Numbered from the stretch's first letter, positions 26,695 through 35,926 are shown. The stretch: DNA of 64,000 nucleotides from Micromonospora alfalfae (GCF_022230925.1 NZ_JAKKFH010000008.1:310001-374000); one strand, 5' to 3'. Notes: generated by a model from the letters alone, not told the origin. A program made the numbers and translations.

Positions 26695-28031
26695 CCGCCC
26701 GCTCCCCGGACGGCGGCGAGGGCACTGTCGACGAACCGGCCGGCCGAGCCGAGCCAGCGGTACGGGTCGAGCGCCTCAGCCAGCTCCGTGTCGGACAGGT
26801 GGGCACGGACCTCGGGGTCGGCGAGCAGCGCGGCGCGGAACGAGGGTTCGGCGGCGGCGCGGGTCACGAGATCGTGTGCGACGCGGCGGCCGACGGCGGG
26901 CGCCAGGCGTGCGGCGACCGCCTCGGCGAGCAGGAGGCCGCCGGTCGCGTCGAGGTTCTCCCGCATCCGCTCCGGGCGGACCTGGAGCCCGGTCAGCATG
27001 CGGGCGCACCGGGCGGTGGCGCCACCGGTCACGTGCAGCAGATCGAGGAGCGGCTCCCACTCGGCGTGCCAGCCGCCTGCGGCCCGCTCGTGCTCCTGCA
27101 CCGCCGTGGCGAACAGTGTGGCGACGAGACCCGGACCGCGTCGCGCCGCGGCGGTGACGAGGATCGAGTCCACCGGGTTGCGCTTGTGCGGCATGGCGGA
27201 CGAGCCGCCTCGTCCGGCGCCGCCCTCGGCGACCTCACCCACCTCGTTCTGGGCGAGCAACCCGACGTCGAGCGCGATCTTGCCGGCGGCCACCAGGAGC
27301 CCACCGAGGGCGGCGGCCAGATCGAGCCAGGGTTGACGGCGGGTGTGCCAGGGCAACGGGCTGGGCGGGAGGCCCAGGTGCTCCGCGAACCGCTCGGTGA
27401 TCTCGACGCCGGTCGGGCCGAACGCCGCCAGGGTGCCGACCGCGCCACCCAGTTGCGCGGGCTGTGCGGCGCGGACCTGACGCAGTCGGTCCCGGGCCTG
27501 GACGAGACCGGTCAACCAGCCGGCGGCCCTGAGCCCGAAGGTGCTGGGTGCCGCCTGCTGCCCGAGTGTCCGGGCGACCATCACGGTGTCCCGGTGGGCG
27601 TCGGCCAGCCGGGCGGCGGCGCCCACGGCGACGTCGAGGTGAGCCAGCAGCGGCCCGAGCGCCCGCACGGCCACCAGGACCAGCGCGGTGTCCAGCACAT
27701 CCTGGCTGGTCGCTCCGGAATGCACCCAGGCTCGGGCGTGCTCCGGCACGGCGGCGGTCAACTCTCTCACGAGCGGGACGACCGGGTTGCCGGTGGCGTC
27801 GGCGGCCCGGCCCAGTGCGGCCGGGTCGTACCGCTCGGCGCGGCACTGCTCGGCGATCGCCTCGGCCGCCGGTACGGGCACGATGCCGGCGTCCGCCGCG
27901 GCCCGGGCGAGCGCGGCCTCCACGTCGAGCATCGCCTGGAGCAGTGCCGGGTCGCTGAGTTCCGCGTCGACGTCCGGGGTGCCGGAGAGGCCGCCGAGCA
28001 GTCCCTCAGAGGGCGAAGAAGACGGTCTCAT
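26691..28031 (-). CDS. pcaB: 3-Carboxy-cis,cis-muconate cycloisomerase
   Basis: A 446-residue fumarase/aspartase-superfamily enzyme that lactonises 3-carboxy-cis,cis-muconate. The superfamily signature GGSSAMPHKRNPVDS is intact, as are the substrate-loop segments SGATSQDVLDTALVL and ARTLGQQAAPSTFGLR. The start at 28031 (MRPSSSPSEGLLGGL) lies inside pcaG, overlapping by 26 bases; a longer frame has no plausible ribosome site. Confidence 0.93.
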   Translation of the reverse strand: MRPSSSPSEGLLGGLSGTPDVDAELSDPALLQAMLDVEAALARAAADAGIVPVPAAEAIAEQCRAERYDPAALGRAADATGNPVVPLVRELTAAVPEHARAWVHSGATSQDVLDTALVLVAVRALGPLLAHLDVAVGAAARLADAHRDTVMVARTLGQQAAPSTFGLRAAGWLTGLVQARDRLRQVRAAQPAQLGGAVGTLAAFGPTGVEITERFAEHLGLPPSPLPWHTRRQPWLDLAAALGGLLVAAGKIALDVGLLAQNEVGEVAEGGAGRGGSSAMPHKRNPVDSILVTAAARRGPGLVATLFATAVQEHERAAGGWHAEWEPLLDLLHVTGGATARCARMLTGLQVRPERMRENLDATGGLLLAEAVAARLAPAVGRRVAHDLVTRAAAEPSFRAALLADPEVRAHLSDTELAEALDPYRWLGSAGRFVDSALAAVRGAGG

Positions 28032-28578
28032 GGTCGCCCTGAAGGTGGATGTCGAACCGGAACCCGTCTGCGGCGGGACTCGCCAGCAGGGTGCCACGGC
28101 GGTCGGTGTCGACGTTGCTCAGCACGGGGTCGGCGGCGTTCGCCGTCGACTCGTCGGGGAAGTAGAGCCGGGTGACGAGGCGGTGCAGCAGCCCGCGCCC
28201 GAAGACCGACAGGGTCAGGTGGGGGGCTTCGGTGCCGCCGTCCGGCTCGGGCAGCGCACCGGGCTTGACGGTCAACAGCCGGTACCACCCCTGACCGTCG
28301 GTCTCGCTCCGCCCGAATCCGCGAAAGCCCACGAGCGCGGGCGGCCGAGCGCCCCGAGGGTCGTCCGGATGGTCGAACCGGCCGTCCGGGTCGGCCTGCC
28401 AGCTCTCCACCATCGCGTCGACCACCGGTGTCCCGGTGCCGTCGACGATCCGACCGCTGATCCAGAACGCGCCCGGCGTGCCCTCGGGCACCACGTACGG
28501 GCCGTCGGGCCAGCGCAGGCCGATGTGCAGGTACGGCCCGACGGTCTGCGCGGGCATGACGCCCAACTGCTCACTCAT
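28006..28578 (-). CDS. pcaG: Protocatechuate 3,4-dioxygenase alpha subunit
   Basis: A 190-residue intradiol dioxygenase alpha subunit, partner of PcaH. It begins with the family TVGPYLHIGLRWPDGPYV, continues with GRIVDGTGTPVVDAMVESWQ and ends with DIHLQGDHETVFFAL. The alpha subunit lacks the complete Tyr/Tyr/His/His iron set, as expected. It overlaps both neighbours. Confidence 0.93.
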   Translation of the reverse strand: MSEQLGVMPAQTVGPYLHIGLRWPDGPYVVPEGTPGAFWISGRIVDGTGTPVVDAMVESWQADPDGRFDHPDDPRGARPPALVGFRGFGRSETDGQGWYRLLTVKPGALPEPDGGTEAPHLTLSVFGRGLLHRLVTRLYFPDESTANAADPVLSNVDTDRRGTLLASPAADGFRFDIHLQGDHETVFFAL

Positions 28579-29320
28579 CGTCGTCCCCGTCCTCGAAAGG
28601 GGTGCTCTCCCGGCCGCGCAGCACGATGTCGAACTCGTACGCCAGCGCCCACTCCGGTGCGGTGCTGGCGTGGTCGTACCGGGCGATCATCCGTTCCCGG
28701 GCCTTCGGGTCGCGGACCGAGTTGAAGATCGGGTCCTGGAAGAAGAGCGGGTCGCCCGGGAAGTACATCTGCGTCACCAGCCGCTGGGTGAACGCGCGAC
28801 CGAAGAGGGAGAAGTGGATGTGCGCCGGCCGCCAGGCGTTGTCGTGGTTACGCCAGGGGTAGGCGCCGGGCTGCACTGTGATGAACCGGTAGCGCCCCTG
28901 GTCGTCGGTGAGCGCCCGGCCCACCCCCTCGAAGTGGGGGTCGAGCGGCGCCGGCCAGGTGTCCCGTGCGTCGCGGTACCGACCGGCGGCGTTGGCCTGC
29001 CAGATTTCGACCAGCGTGTGGGGCACCGGTCGGCCGTCACCGTCGCGAACCCGCCCGTGCACGATGATCCGCTGTCCCTGCGGTTCACCGTCGTGCTGGC
29101 GGGTCAGGTCGTGGTCGAGCGCACCGAGCCGCCCCTCCCCCAGCAACGGCCCGGTGACCTCGGTCAGCCGCTGCGGCAGGTGGACCAGTGGGTGTCTCGG
29201 CGCCCGCGCCACTGTGGACTTGTAACCGGGGCTGAGCAGGGGTGGGTGGGCGTCGACGTCGTCGCGCCGGTAGCGCGGTAGCACCAGTCCGCTGCCGGGC
29301 TGGCTGTCCTGAGTGGTCAT
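28571..29320 (-). CDS. pcaH: Protocatechuate 3,4-dioxygenase beta subunit
   Basis: A 249-residue catalytic subunit that cleaves protocatechuate between the hydroxyls. The iron ligands fall in VQPGAYPWRNH (Tyr), RPAHIHFSLFG (His, His) and a Tyr in the GRYRDARDTWPAP region. The N-terminal dioxygenase segment HPLVHLPQRLTEVTGP is also conserved. The ATG overlaps the pcaJ stop. Confidence 0.93.
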   Translation of the reverse strand: MTTQDSQPGSGLVLPRYRRDDVDAHPPLLSPGYKSTVARAPRHPLVHLPQRLTEVTGPLLGEGRLGALDHDLTRQHDGEPQGQRIIVHGRVRDGDGRPVPHTLVEIWQANAAGRYRDARDTWPAPLDPHFEGVGRALTDDQGRYRFITVQPGAYPWRNHDNAWRPAHIHFSLFGRAFTQRLVTQMYFPGDPLFFQDPIFNSVRDPKARERMIARYDHASTAPEWALAYEFDIVLRGRESTPFEDGDDDE

Positions 29321-30105
29321 TGTCGTCTCCCGTCGGCCTTCGTCGCCTCCAGCGCCCGCAGCACCGCGAGTTCGCGTGCCGTCGGCGGCGCACCGGTGGC
29401 CAGTCCCTCGGCGACGGCGAGGTCCCAGCCGGTGGCCGCCCGCGCCTGCTCCCTGGTCACGCCGGGGTGCAGGTGGGTCAGTGTGAGTTCGCAGGTGAGC
29501 GGGTCGGGTTCGAGGACGCCGAGATCAGTGATCACCACTCGGGGGCCTCCGCCGCGCAGGCCGAGTCGCTCCCGGTCGCCCGGGCCCGTCCCGTAGCCGA
29601 CCGAGGTGACGAAGTCGACCCGTTCGGTAAAGGTCCGCAGGTCCTGCCGGACGATCACCACGACCTCGCCGCAGGAGGCGGCGATCTCCGGGGCGCCACC
29701 GGCGCCGGGCAGCCGTACCGTCGGGGCGTCGTAGTCGCCGCCGACGACCGTGGTGTTGATGTTGCCGTAGCGGTCGAGCTGCGCGGCGCCGAGGAAGCCC
29801 ACGTCGATCCGGCCGGGTTGGAGCCAGTAGTTGAACACCTCGGGCACCGAGACGACCGCGTCAGCGGTGTCGGCGAGGATCCCGTCTCCGATGGAGAGCG
29901 GAAGCCGGTCCGGCTTCGCGCCGAGGCACCCGGATTCGTAGATCAGCACCAGGTTCGGGGCGTGGGTCGCCCGCGCGAGATTCGCCGCGGTGCTGGGCAA
30001 CCCGATCCCGACGAAGCAGGCGGTGCCGTCACGCAGTTGCCGCGCGGCGGCGACTGTCATCATCTCGTCAGCGGTCCAGCTGGTCATCGCGGTCTCGTCG
30101 GTCAC
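29317..30105 (-). CDS. pcaJ: 3-Oxoadipate CoA-transferase, beta subunit
   Basis: A 262-residue class I CoA-transferase small subunit that moves CoA from succinyl-CoA to 3-oxoadipate. The catalytic Glu lies in VLIYESGCLGAKP, and the glycine-rich CoA loop is in FVGIGLPSTAANLA. GTG start at 30105 overlaps the pcaI stop; an ATG 18 bases later is an alternative. The sequence is of the glutaconate-transferase-like actinobacterial type. Confidence 0.88.
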   Translation of the reverse strand: MTDETAMTSWTADEMMTVAAARQLRDGTACFVGIGLPSTAANLARATHAPNLVLIYESGCLGAKPDRLPLSIGDGILADTADAVVSVPEVFNYWLQPGRIDVGFLGAAQLDRYGNINTTVVGGDYDAPTVRLPGAGGAPEIAASCGEVVVIVRQDLRTFTERVDFVTSVGYGTGPGDRERLGLRGGGPRVVITDLGVLEPDPLTCELTLTHLHPGVTREQARAATGWDLAVAEGLATGAPPTARELAVLRALEATKADGRRQ

Positions 30106-30920
30106 GCCGCAGCCCCAGCCTTGTGCACGTGCTCGTCGAGCCAGGCGCGGAAGGTGTCGCGGTGCCGGCTGACGGCGTCCCAGTCCCGGTAGAAGTCGTT
30201 GTCCCGCACCGAGTAGCCGTGGGCGTAGGAGGGGTGCGCGCCTCCGGGCACCTCGGCCACCGCGGTGACCGCCCATCCGGGCAGGACCACCTGTCCGGGT
30301 ACGGGTTCCAACTCGTCCACGATCTCCTCGACGGTGACCAGTGACCGGTGGGCGGCGAGCACCGCCTCCTTCTGCACCCCGGTGATGCCCCACATCTGCA
30401 CGTTGCCGTTCCGGTCGGCGCGCTGGGCGTGCACCACCGTCACGTCCGGACGCAGGGCGGGGACGGCGGTCAGCGTCTCGCCGGTGAACGGGCAGGTGAT
30501 GGGCCGGATGTTGGTGGTGTGCCCGGGCAGGTCGGTGCCGGTGTAGCCGCGCAGGACGGCGAACGGCAGCCCGGACGCCCCGGCGACGTACCGGTTGGCC
30601 ATGCCCGCGTGACTGTGCTCCTCCAGTTCGAGTGGACGTGGCCAGGCGTGCTGCACGGCGTCCCGGAAGCGGTGCAGCGACCCGACGCCCGGGTTGCCAC
30701 CCCAGGAGAAGACCAGGCGACGGGCGCAGCCCGCCCCGATCAGCTGGTCGTAGATGACGTCGGGGGTCATCCGCACGAGGGTCAGATCCTGCCGCCCCTG
30801 GCGGATGATCTCGTGACCGGCGGCGAACGGAATGAGGTGCGTGAACCCTTCCAGGGCCACCACGTCGCCGTCGCGGACCAGGTGCGCCACGCCGTCGGTC
30901 AACGAGACGAGCTTCGCCAT
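30102..30920 (-). CDS. pcaI: 3-Oxoadipate CoA-transferase, alpha subunit
   Basis: A 272-residue CoA-transferase large subunit and first gene of the eight-gene pca operon. The start at 30920 follows GGGAGG. Family motifs: DGDVVALEGFTHLIPFAAG near the N-terminus, TPDVIYDQLIGAG, SWGGNPGVGSLHRF and QRADRNGNVQMWG. With PcaJ it makes 3-oxoadipyl-CoA. The thiolase PcaF that would finish the pathway is not in the window. Confidence 0.88.
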   Translation of the reverse strand: MAKLVSLTDGVAHLVRDGDVVALEGFTHLIPFAAGHEIIRQGRQDLTLVRMTPDVIYDQLIGAGCARRLVFSWGGNPGVGSLHRFRDAVQHAWPRPLELEEHSHAGMANRYVAGASGLPFAVLRGYTGTDLPGHTTNIRPITCPFTGETLTAVPALRPDVTVVHAQRADRNGNVQMWGITGVQKEAVLAAHRSLVTVEEIVDELEPVPGQVVLPGWAVTAVAEVPGGAHPSYAHGYSVRDNDFYRDWDAVSRHRDTFRAWLDEHVHKAGAAA

Positions 30921-30961
30921 GGGCCTCCCCGCCTCCTGGGCGAACCGTGCTGCCGCCGGCC

Positions 30962-30976
30962 GTTCGCTATGCGGAC
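30962..30976. promoter_or_regulatory. IclR-type palindrome upstream of pcaI
   Basis: GTTCGCTATGCGGAC, 41 bases upstream of the pcaI start. Arms GTTCGC/GCGGAC differ at one pair. The form resembles the GTTCG-type boxes bound by PcaU/PobR regulators. Confidence 0.6.
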
Positions 30977-31119
30977 TGCCGTACTCATCTCGAACGTACG
31001 ACGGGGAACGACATCCGTCAACGACAGGCCGGACCGCCGTCCACAGTGCCCGACAACCACGCCGGGCGATGCGTTGACGCGAGCCGGACCACGTGCCAAC
31101 GTTCAGGAAGAGAACGGCC

Positions 31120-31134
31120 GTTCGGCAAGCGAAC
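31120..31134. promoter_or_regulatory. IclR-type palindrome upstream of the aldehyde dehydrogenase gene
   Basis: GTTCGGCAAGCGAAC, perfect GTTCG/CGAAC arms, 82 bases upstream of the gene at 31217; same 15-base geometry as the site at 30962. Confidence 0.6.
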
Positions 31135-31216
31135 ACCTCTGGGCCCTTCGTGAGCGGAAGTCCGCCCGGTCACCCCGGGACCAGCCCACCGGCCCCACGC
31201 TCCGAGGAGGACCGCC

Positions 31217-32677
31217 ATGACACTGCTGGACGTCACGACCTGGCAGGGCACCCTGCACAGCGACGGCTGGGTGGAACCGGCCGGCGGCACGGCACCCGTG
31301 CGGTCCCCCGCCACCGGCGAGGAGATCGGCCAGGTCGGCGTGGCGAACGCCGAGGACGTGACGCGCGCCTGCGCTCGCGCCGCCGTCGCCCAGCGCGCCT
31401 GGGCCGCCACCGGCTACGCCGAGCGGGCAGCGGTGCTGCGCCGGGCCGGGCAGCTGTTCGAGCGGCACGCCGCCGAGATCGGTGACTGGATCGTGCGGGA
31501 GGCTGGGTCAGTCCCACCCAAGGCCGGCGTCGAGACCGACACCGCGGCGCAGGAATGCTACGAGGCGGCGGCGCTGGCCTCGCACCCGCTCGGCGAGATC
31601 ATCCCGAGCGCGCAACCGCGGCTCAGCCTGGCTCGCCGGCTGCCCGTCGGCGTCGTCGGAGTCATCGCGCCGTTCAACTTCCCACTCATCCTGGCCACCC
31701 GTTCCGTCGCCCCGGCCCTGGCGCTGGGCAACGCCGTCGTGCTCAAGCCCGACCCGCGCACCGCGGTCTGCGGCGGTGTCTCGATCGCCCGGGTCTTCGA
31801 GGAGGCCGGCCTGCCCGACGGGCTGCTGCACGTCCTTCCCGGCGGGGTCGAGGTCGGGGAGGCGCTGGTGGCCGACCCGAACATACGGGTGATCAGCTTC
31901 ACCGGGTCGACCGCTGCCGGCCGCAAGGTCGGCGAGGCGGCAGCACGCCACCTCAAACGCGCACACCTCGAACTCGGTGGCAACTCGGCGCTGATCGTGC
32001 TCGACGACGCCGATCTGGACCTCGCGGTCTCCGCCGGCGCCTGGGGGTCGTTCCTGCACCAGGGCCAGATCTGCATGACCACCGGCCGACACCTGGTACA
32101 CGAGAGCCTGTCCGAGCGGTACGTCGAGCGGCTGGCGGAGAAGGCGAACCACCTGCCGGTCGGCGACCCGGCGAAGGAGCAGGTGGCGCTCGGGCCGATC
32201 ATCGACGAGCGCCAGCGCGACAAGGTCCACGCACTGGTCACGGCGAGCGTCGACGCGGGTGCCCGACTGGCCGCCGGGGGCACGTACGAGGGGCTGTTCT
32301 ACCGGCCGACGGTGCTCACCGACGTCACCCCCGCGACCCCGGCGTACGCCCAGGAGGTCTTCGGACCGGTCGCGCCGGTGATCACCTTCGCCGACCAGGA
32401 CGAGGCCGTGCAGTTGGCCCGGCAGACCGAGTACGGCCTGTCGCTGGGCATCCTGGGCCGCGACGTGATGAGGGCGATGGCCCTCGCCGACCGGATCCCC
32501 AGCGGGATCGTGCACATCAACGATCAGACGGTGAGCGACGAGGCGGTGGCGCCGTTCGGTGGGGTGGGGGCGTCCGGCACCGGCTCCCGGTTCGGTGGGG
32601 CCGCCGCGAACGTCGAGGCGTTCACCGAGACCCAGTGGCTCACCGTGCAGGGTGCCATCACGCGGTATCCGTTCTGA
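31217..32677 (+). CDS. vdh: Aromatic aldehyde (vanillin/benzaldehyde) dehydrogenase
   Basis: A 486-residue NAD(P)-dependent aldehyde dehydrogenase. The catalytic Cys is in FLHQGQICMTTGR and the general-base Glu in HLELGGNSALIVLDDA. The N-terminal GVIAPFNFPLILATRSVAPAL and C-terminal GSRFGGAAANVEAFTETQW match the benzaldehyde/vanillin dehydrogenase branch. GAGGAGG precedes the ATG. It is followed 18 bases later by pobA and is divergent from the pca operon, so it probably oxidises vanillin or 4-hydroxybenzaldehyde to the acids used by VanAB and PobA. The exact substrate is inferred. Confidence 0.83.
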   Translation: MTLLDVTTWQGTLHSDGWVEPAGGTAPVRSPATGEEIGQVGVANAEDVTRACARAAVAQRAWAATGYAERAAVLRRAGQLFERHAAEIGDWIVREAGSVPPKAGVETDTAAQECYEAAALASHPLGEIIPSAQPRLSLARRLPVGVVGVIAPFNFPLILATRSVAPALALGNAVVLKPDPRTAVCGGVSIARVFEEAGLPDGLLHVLPGGVEVGEALVADPNIRVISFTGSTAAGRKVGEAAARHLKRAHLELGGNSALIVLDDADLDLAVSAGAWGSFLHQGQICMTTGRHLVHESLSERYVERLAEKANHLPVGDPAKEQVALGPIIDERQRDKVHALVTASVDAGARLAAGGTYEGLFYRPTVLTDVTPATPAYAQEVFGPVAPVITFADQDEAVQLARQTEYGLSLGILGRDVMRAMALADRIPSGIVHINDQTVSDEAVAPFGGVGASGTGSRFGGAAANVEAFTETQWLTVQGAITRYPF

Positions 32678-32695
32678 CGCCGGGAGGAGAGGAGC

Positions 32696-33877
32696 ATGCC
32701 GGGAATGCGTACCCAGGTCGGCATCGTCGGTGCCGGGCCGGCCGGGCTCATGTTGTCGCACCTGCTGCACCTGCGCGGAATCGAGTCGGTGGTGCTGGAG
32801 AGCCGCAGCCGCGACCACGTCGAGCACCGGCTGCGGGCGGGCGTCCTCGAACAGGGCTCGGTCGACCTGCTCTGCCGCAGCGGTGTGGGTGAGCGGCTGC
32901 GACGGGAGGGGCTGCGCCACGAGGGCATCGAGCTGCGTTTCGCCGGGGAGTCGCACCGGGTGCCGATGGCGGATCTGACCGGGCGGGCGATCACCGTCTA
33001 CGGGCAGCAGGAGGTGGTCAAGGACCTGATCGCCGCCCGACTCGCGGCCGGCGGTTCGATCCTCTTCGAGGCCGACGCGGTACGCCTGGACGGCCTCGAC
33101 TCGGACTCGCCGGTCGTCCATTTTCGACGCGACGGGCGTGACGAGGAGCTGCACTGCGACTTCGTGGCCGGCTGCGACGGCTTCCACGGGGTGAGCCGGG
33201 GCGCGGTGCCCGAGGGGGTGCTGACCACCTACGAGCGGGCGTACCCCTTTGCCTGGTTGGGTGTCCTCGCCGCCGCGGCGCCGGCGGTGGACGAACTCAT
33301 CTACGCCAACCACGAACGGGGCTTTGCCCTCTACAGCATGCGCTCCCCCGAGATTTCCCGGCTGTACCTACAGGTCGCGCCGGACGAGGACATCGCTGCG
33401 TGGCCCGACGAGCGGATCTGGACGGAGCTGCGGGCCCGGTTGGAGACGGTGCCGGGATGGTCGCTCAACGAGGGGCCGATCCTGGAAAAATCCATAACCC
33501 CGATGCGCAGCTTCGTGGTCGAGCCGATGCGGTGGGAGCGGTTGTTCCTGGCCGGGGACGCCGTGCACATCGTCCCACCCACCGGCGCGAAGGGCATGAA
33601 CCTTGCCCTCGCCGACGTCGCGCTGCTCGGGGACGCGTTCGCCGCGTGGTACGACGGGGGTCGCACCGATCTGCTGGACTCCTACTCGGCCACGGCGTTG
33701 CGCCGGGTCTGGCGGGCCCAGCACTTCTCCTGGTGGATGACCTCGATGCTGCACCGGCTGGAGCGCGACGACCCGTACGAGACGAAGCTGCAGACCGCCA
33801 CGCTGAGGTACGTCGCCACCTCGGAGGCGTACGCCAGGAGCCTGTCCGAGAACTATGTGGGCCTGCCCGAGGTCTGA
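32696..33877 (+). CDS. pobA: 4-Hydroxybenzoate 3-monooxygenase
   Basis: A 393-residue FAD-dependent hydroxylase converting 4-hydroxybenzoate to protocatechuate. The dinucleotide fold is GIVGAGPAGLMLSHLLHLRG, followed by the PobA-typical SRDHVEHRLRAGVLEQGSVDLL; the second FAD motif is AGDAVHIVPPTGAKGMNLA. Its length equals that of the Pseudomonas enzyme. GGAGGAGAGGAG precedes the ATG at 32696; ATG at 32705 is an alternative. It is cotranscribed with the aldehyde dehydrogenase gene. Confidence 0.93.
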   Translation: MPGMRTQVGIVGAGPAGLMLSHLLHLRGIESVVLESRSRDHVEHRLRAGVLEQGSVDLLCRSGVGERLRREGLRHEGIELRFAGESHRVPMADLTGRAITVYGQQEVVKDLIAARLAAGGSILFEADAVRLDGLDSDSPVVHFRRDGRDEELHCDFVAGCDGFHGVSRGAVPEGVLTTYERAYPFAWLGVLAAAAPAVDELIYANHERGFALYSMRSPEISRLYLQVAPDEDIAAWPDERIWTELRARLETVPGWSLNEGPILEKSITPMRSFVVEPMRWERLFLAGDAVHIVPPTGAKGMNLALADVALLGDAFAAWYDGGRTDLLDSYSATALRRVWRAQHFSWWMTSMLHRLERDDPYETKLQTATLRYVATSEAYARSLSENYVGLPEV

Positions 33878-33927
33878 GCGCGAACCGGTGCGACGCCTCC
33901 ACAGCAGAGCGTTGTTCAACTTATTCA

Positions 33928-33939
33928 TGACGGGCGTCA
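33928..33939. promoter_or_regulatory. Palindrome upstream of the ABC transporter operon
   Basis: TGACGGGCGTCA: arms TGACG/CGTCA. It is similar to the TTGACCGGGCGTCAA site before the couN-like gene at 42397 and lies in an AT-rich promoter stretch. Confidence 0.45.
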
Positions 33940-34084
33940 GAAATTATTGACTTTCGATGCCAGGGTGACTGACCATGGCCAACACAGCGGCGTGCGCCCC
34001 CACGCAGCGGTAGTTCACCTGCAGATCCGAGGCATCCGCCGACTTCCGACGCACCCACCACCCCGCCCAGGAAGGGCCTCGTCA

Positions 34085-35059
34085 ATGAAGAAGGTCATGG
34101 CTCTCGGGCTGATCGCCGCTACCGCGATCGCCCTCACCGGATGTACAGACTCCGACGCGTCCAAACCGTCCGACCAGCCCTCCGGCGACCTGCGCAAGGT
34201 CCGGGTCGCGGCGCTGCCCATCACCGAGACCGCCGCGCTCTGGGCCGGCATCAAGGCTGGCCTCTTCGCCGAGCGCGGGCTCCAGGTCGAGGTGCTGCCC
34301 GCCCAGGGCGGCGCGCAGGCCATTCCAGCACTCCTGAACGGCGACATCGACTTCGCGATCGGCCAGCCCTTCGGCCCGTTCCGGGCCGACCTGCGGGATC
34401 TCGGCGTCGTCATCATCGGCAACTACGCCTCCTCGTACGCCGACGGCGACGACATCAACGCCGTGGTCGCCTCGGCGAAATCCGGCATCAAACGACCGGC
34501 CGATCTCGCCGGCAAACGGGTCTCGGTCAACAGCCTCGGCGCGGCCGGCGACGTGACGATCATGGCGGCGGTCGAGAAGGACGGCGGTGACCCGTCGACA
34601 ATCAAGTTCGTCGAGGTCGCCTTCCCGGACGCCCCGGCCCAACTCGAATCCGGCAACATCGACGCCGCCTGGGTGCCGGAGCCCTTCGTCACCCAACTGA
34701 AGACCCGCGGCGACACCTTCATCGTCGCGCCCTACCAGGCGGTGGTGCCCGGCCTGACCACGCTCACCACCATCACCACAAAGGAACGCACCGAGAAGGA
34801 CGCCAAGTTGGTCGAGGACTTCACCGCGGCGATGAAGAAGACGCTGGAGTGGGCCAAGGACCCCGCCAACGAGACGTCACTGCGGCAGGCCATCAAGGAC
34901 AACCTGGAACTGCCGCCACCGGTGGCCGACTCGGTGCGGCTGCCGGCCTTCGGTTGGCAGGTCGACCGGTCGAGCCTGCAGACGCTCGCCGAGCTCGCGC
35001 AGAAGTACAAGGTTCTCGACAAGCAACCCAACTTCGACCGTCTCATCCAGCAGCAGTAG
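34085..35059 (+). CDS. ABC transporter substrate-binding lipoprotein (NMT1/TauA-like)
   Basis: A 324-residue lipoprotein with the lipobox LTGC at residues 18-21 (IAATAIALTGCTDS). The periplasmic-binding fold of the SsuA/TauA/NMT1 group begins RVAALPITETAALWAGIKAG, with GGAQAIPALLNGDIDFAIGQ and LESGNIDAAWVPEPFV. Such systems import sulfonates, taurine, pyrimidine precursors or aromatic acids. The start at 34085 (MKKVMALGL) has AGGAAGGG upstream. Being first in an operon with two permeases, an ATPase and a PaaX regulator inside an aromatic island, the likely ligand is an aromatic acid such as a hydroxycinnamate (inference). Confidence 0.85.
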   Translation: MKKVMALGLIAATAIALTGCTDSDASKPSDQPSGDLRKVRVAALPITETAALWAGIKAGLFAERGLQVEVLPAQGGAQAIPALLNGDIDFAIGQPFGPFRADLRDLGVVIIGNYASSYADGDDINAVVASAKSGIKRPADLAGKRVSVNSLGAAGDVTIMAAVEKDGGDPSTIKFVEVAFPDAPAQLESGNIDAAWVPEPFVTQLKTRGDTFIVAPYQAVVPGLTTLTTITTKERTEKDAKLVEDFTAAMKKTLEWAKDPANETSLRQAIKDNLELPPPVADSVRLPAFGWQVDRSSLQTLAELAQKYKVLDKQPNFDRLIQQQ

Positions 35060-35125
35060 CTGGCGCGATCCGGCCCTCCCGACCCCCGGGAAGGGCCTCG
35101 CCGCCCGCCTGACGACGGGAGTGAC

Positions 35126-35926
35126 ATGCGTGTGTTCCCCACCCGACGCCTGCGCGCGTTACGCAAAGCGATGCTGGGCGTCGTCGGCCTGACCGGGTTC
35201 CTCGTCGTCTGGCAGCTGATCCCGACGCTGGGCCTGATCAACCCGCTGTATCTGCCGTACGTGACGGACGTGCTGGCGCGGCTGTTCGAGCAGATCGTCG
35301 ACCTCGCGTTCTGGCGGCGGCTGGGCAGCACCATGACGTCCTGGGCGATCGGCCTGACGGTGGCGACGGTTGCCGCCGTCGTCCTCGGCACTGTCGTCGG
35401 GTTGGTGCCGTTCCTGCGGCGCGCGACGCACACGATGGTCGAGTTCCTGCGGCCGATCCCGTCGGTCGCCCTCATCCCGCTCGCCGTGCTGATGTTCGGC
35501 ATCCAGCGGCAGGCCGCCCTCGTCATCATCATCTACGCGTCGTTCTGGCAGGTGTTCGTGCAGGTGATCTACGGCGTCGCCGACGTCGACGCGGTGGCTC
35601 GCGACACCGCCCGCAGTTTCGGTCTGACCCGGCGGGAACAGTTGTCGCACCTCGTCCTGCCCACCACCCTGCCGTACCTCATGACGGGCCTGCGCCTCGC
35701 GGCGGCGGTGGCGCTCATCCTCGCCATCACTGCGGAGATGGTGATCGGTAACCCCGGCCTCGGGCGCATGATCGAGCTGTCCCGGTCCGCCGGAGACGCC
35801 CCCGGCCTGTACGCGCTGGTAGTGGTCACCGGCCTGCTCGGGCTCGCGGTGAACATCGTCTTCCGGTTCATCGAGCGTCGGGTGCTGTCGTGGCACCAGT
35901 CGGTACGAGGAGAGGAGCCGTTGTGA
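35126..35926 (+). CDS. ABC transporter permease 1
   Basis: A 266-residue SsuC/TauC-type permease with about six helices. The cytoplasmic EAA-like loop is VARDTARSFGLTRREQLSHLVLPTTLPYLMTGLRLA. A second hydrophobic landmark is EFLRPIPSVALIPLAVLMFG. Its stop overlaps the GTG of the second permease, so the pair is translationally coupled and presumably heterodimeric. Confidence 0.88.
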   Translation: MRVFPTRRLRALRKAMLGVVGLTGFLVVWQLIPTLGLINPLYLPYVTDVLARLFEQIVDLAFWRRLGSTMTSWAIGLTVATVAAVVLGTVVGLVPFLRRATHTMVEFLRPIPSVALIPLAVLMFGIQRQAALVIIIYASFWQVFVQVIYGVADVDAVARDTARSFGLTRREQLSHLVLPTTLPYLMTGLRLAAAVALILAITAEMVIGNPGLGRMIELSRSAGDAPGLYALVVVTGLLGLAVNIVFRFIERRVLSWHQSVRGEEPL

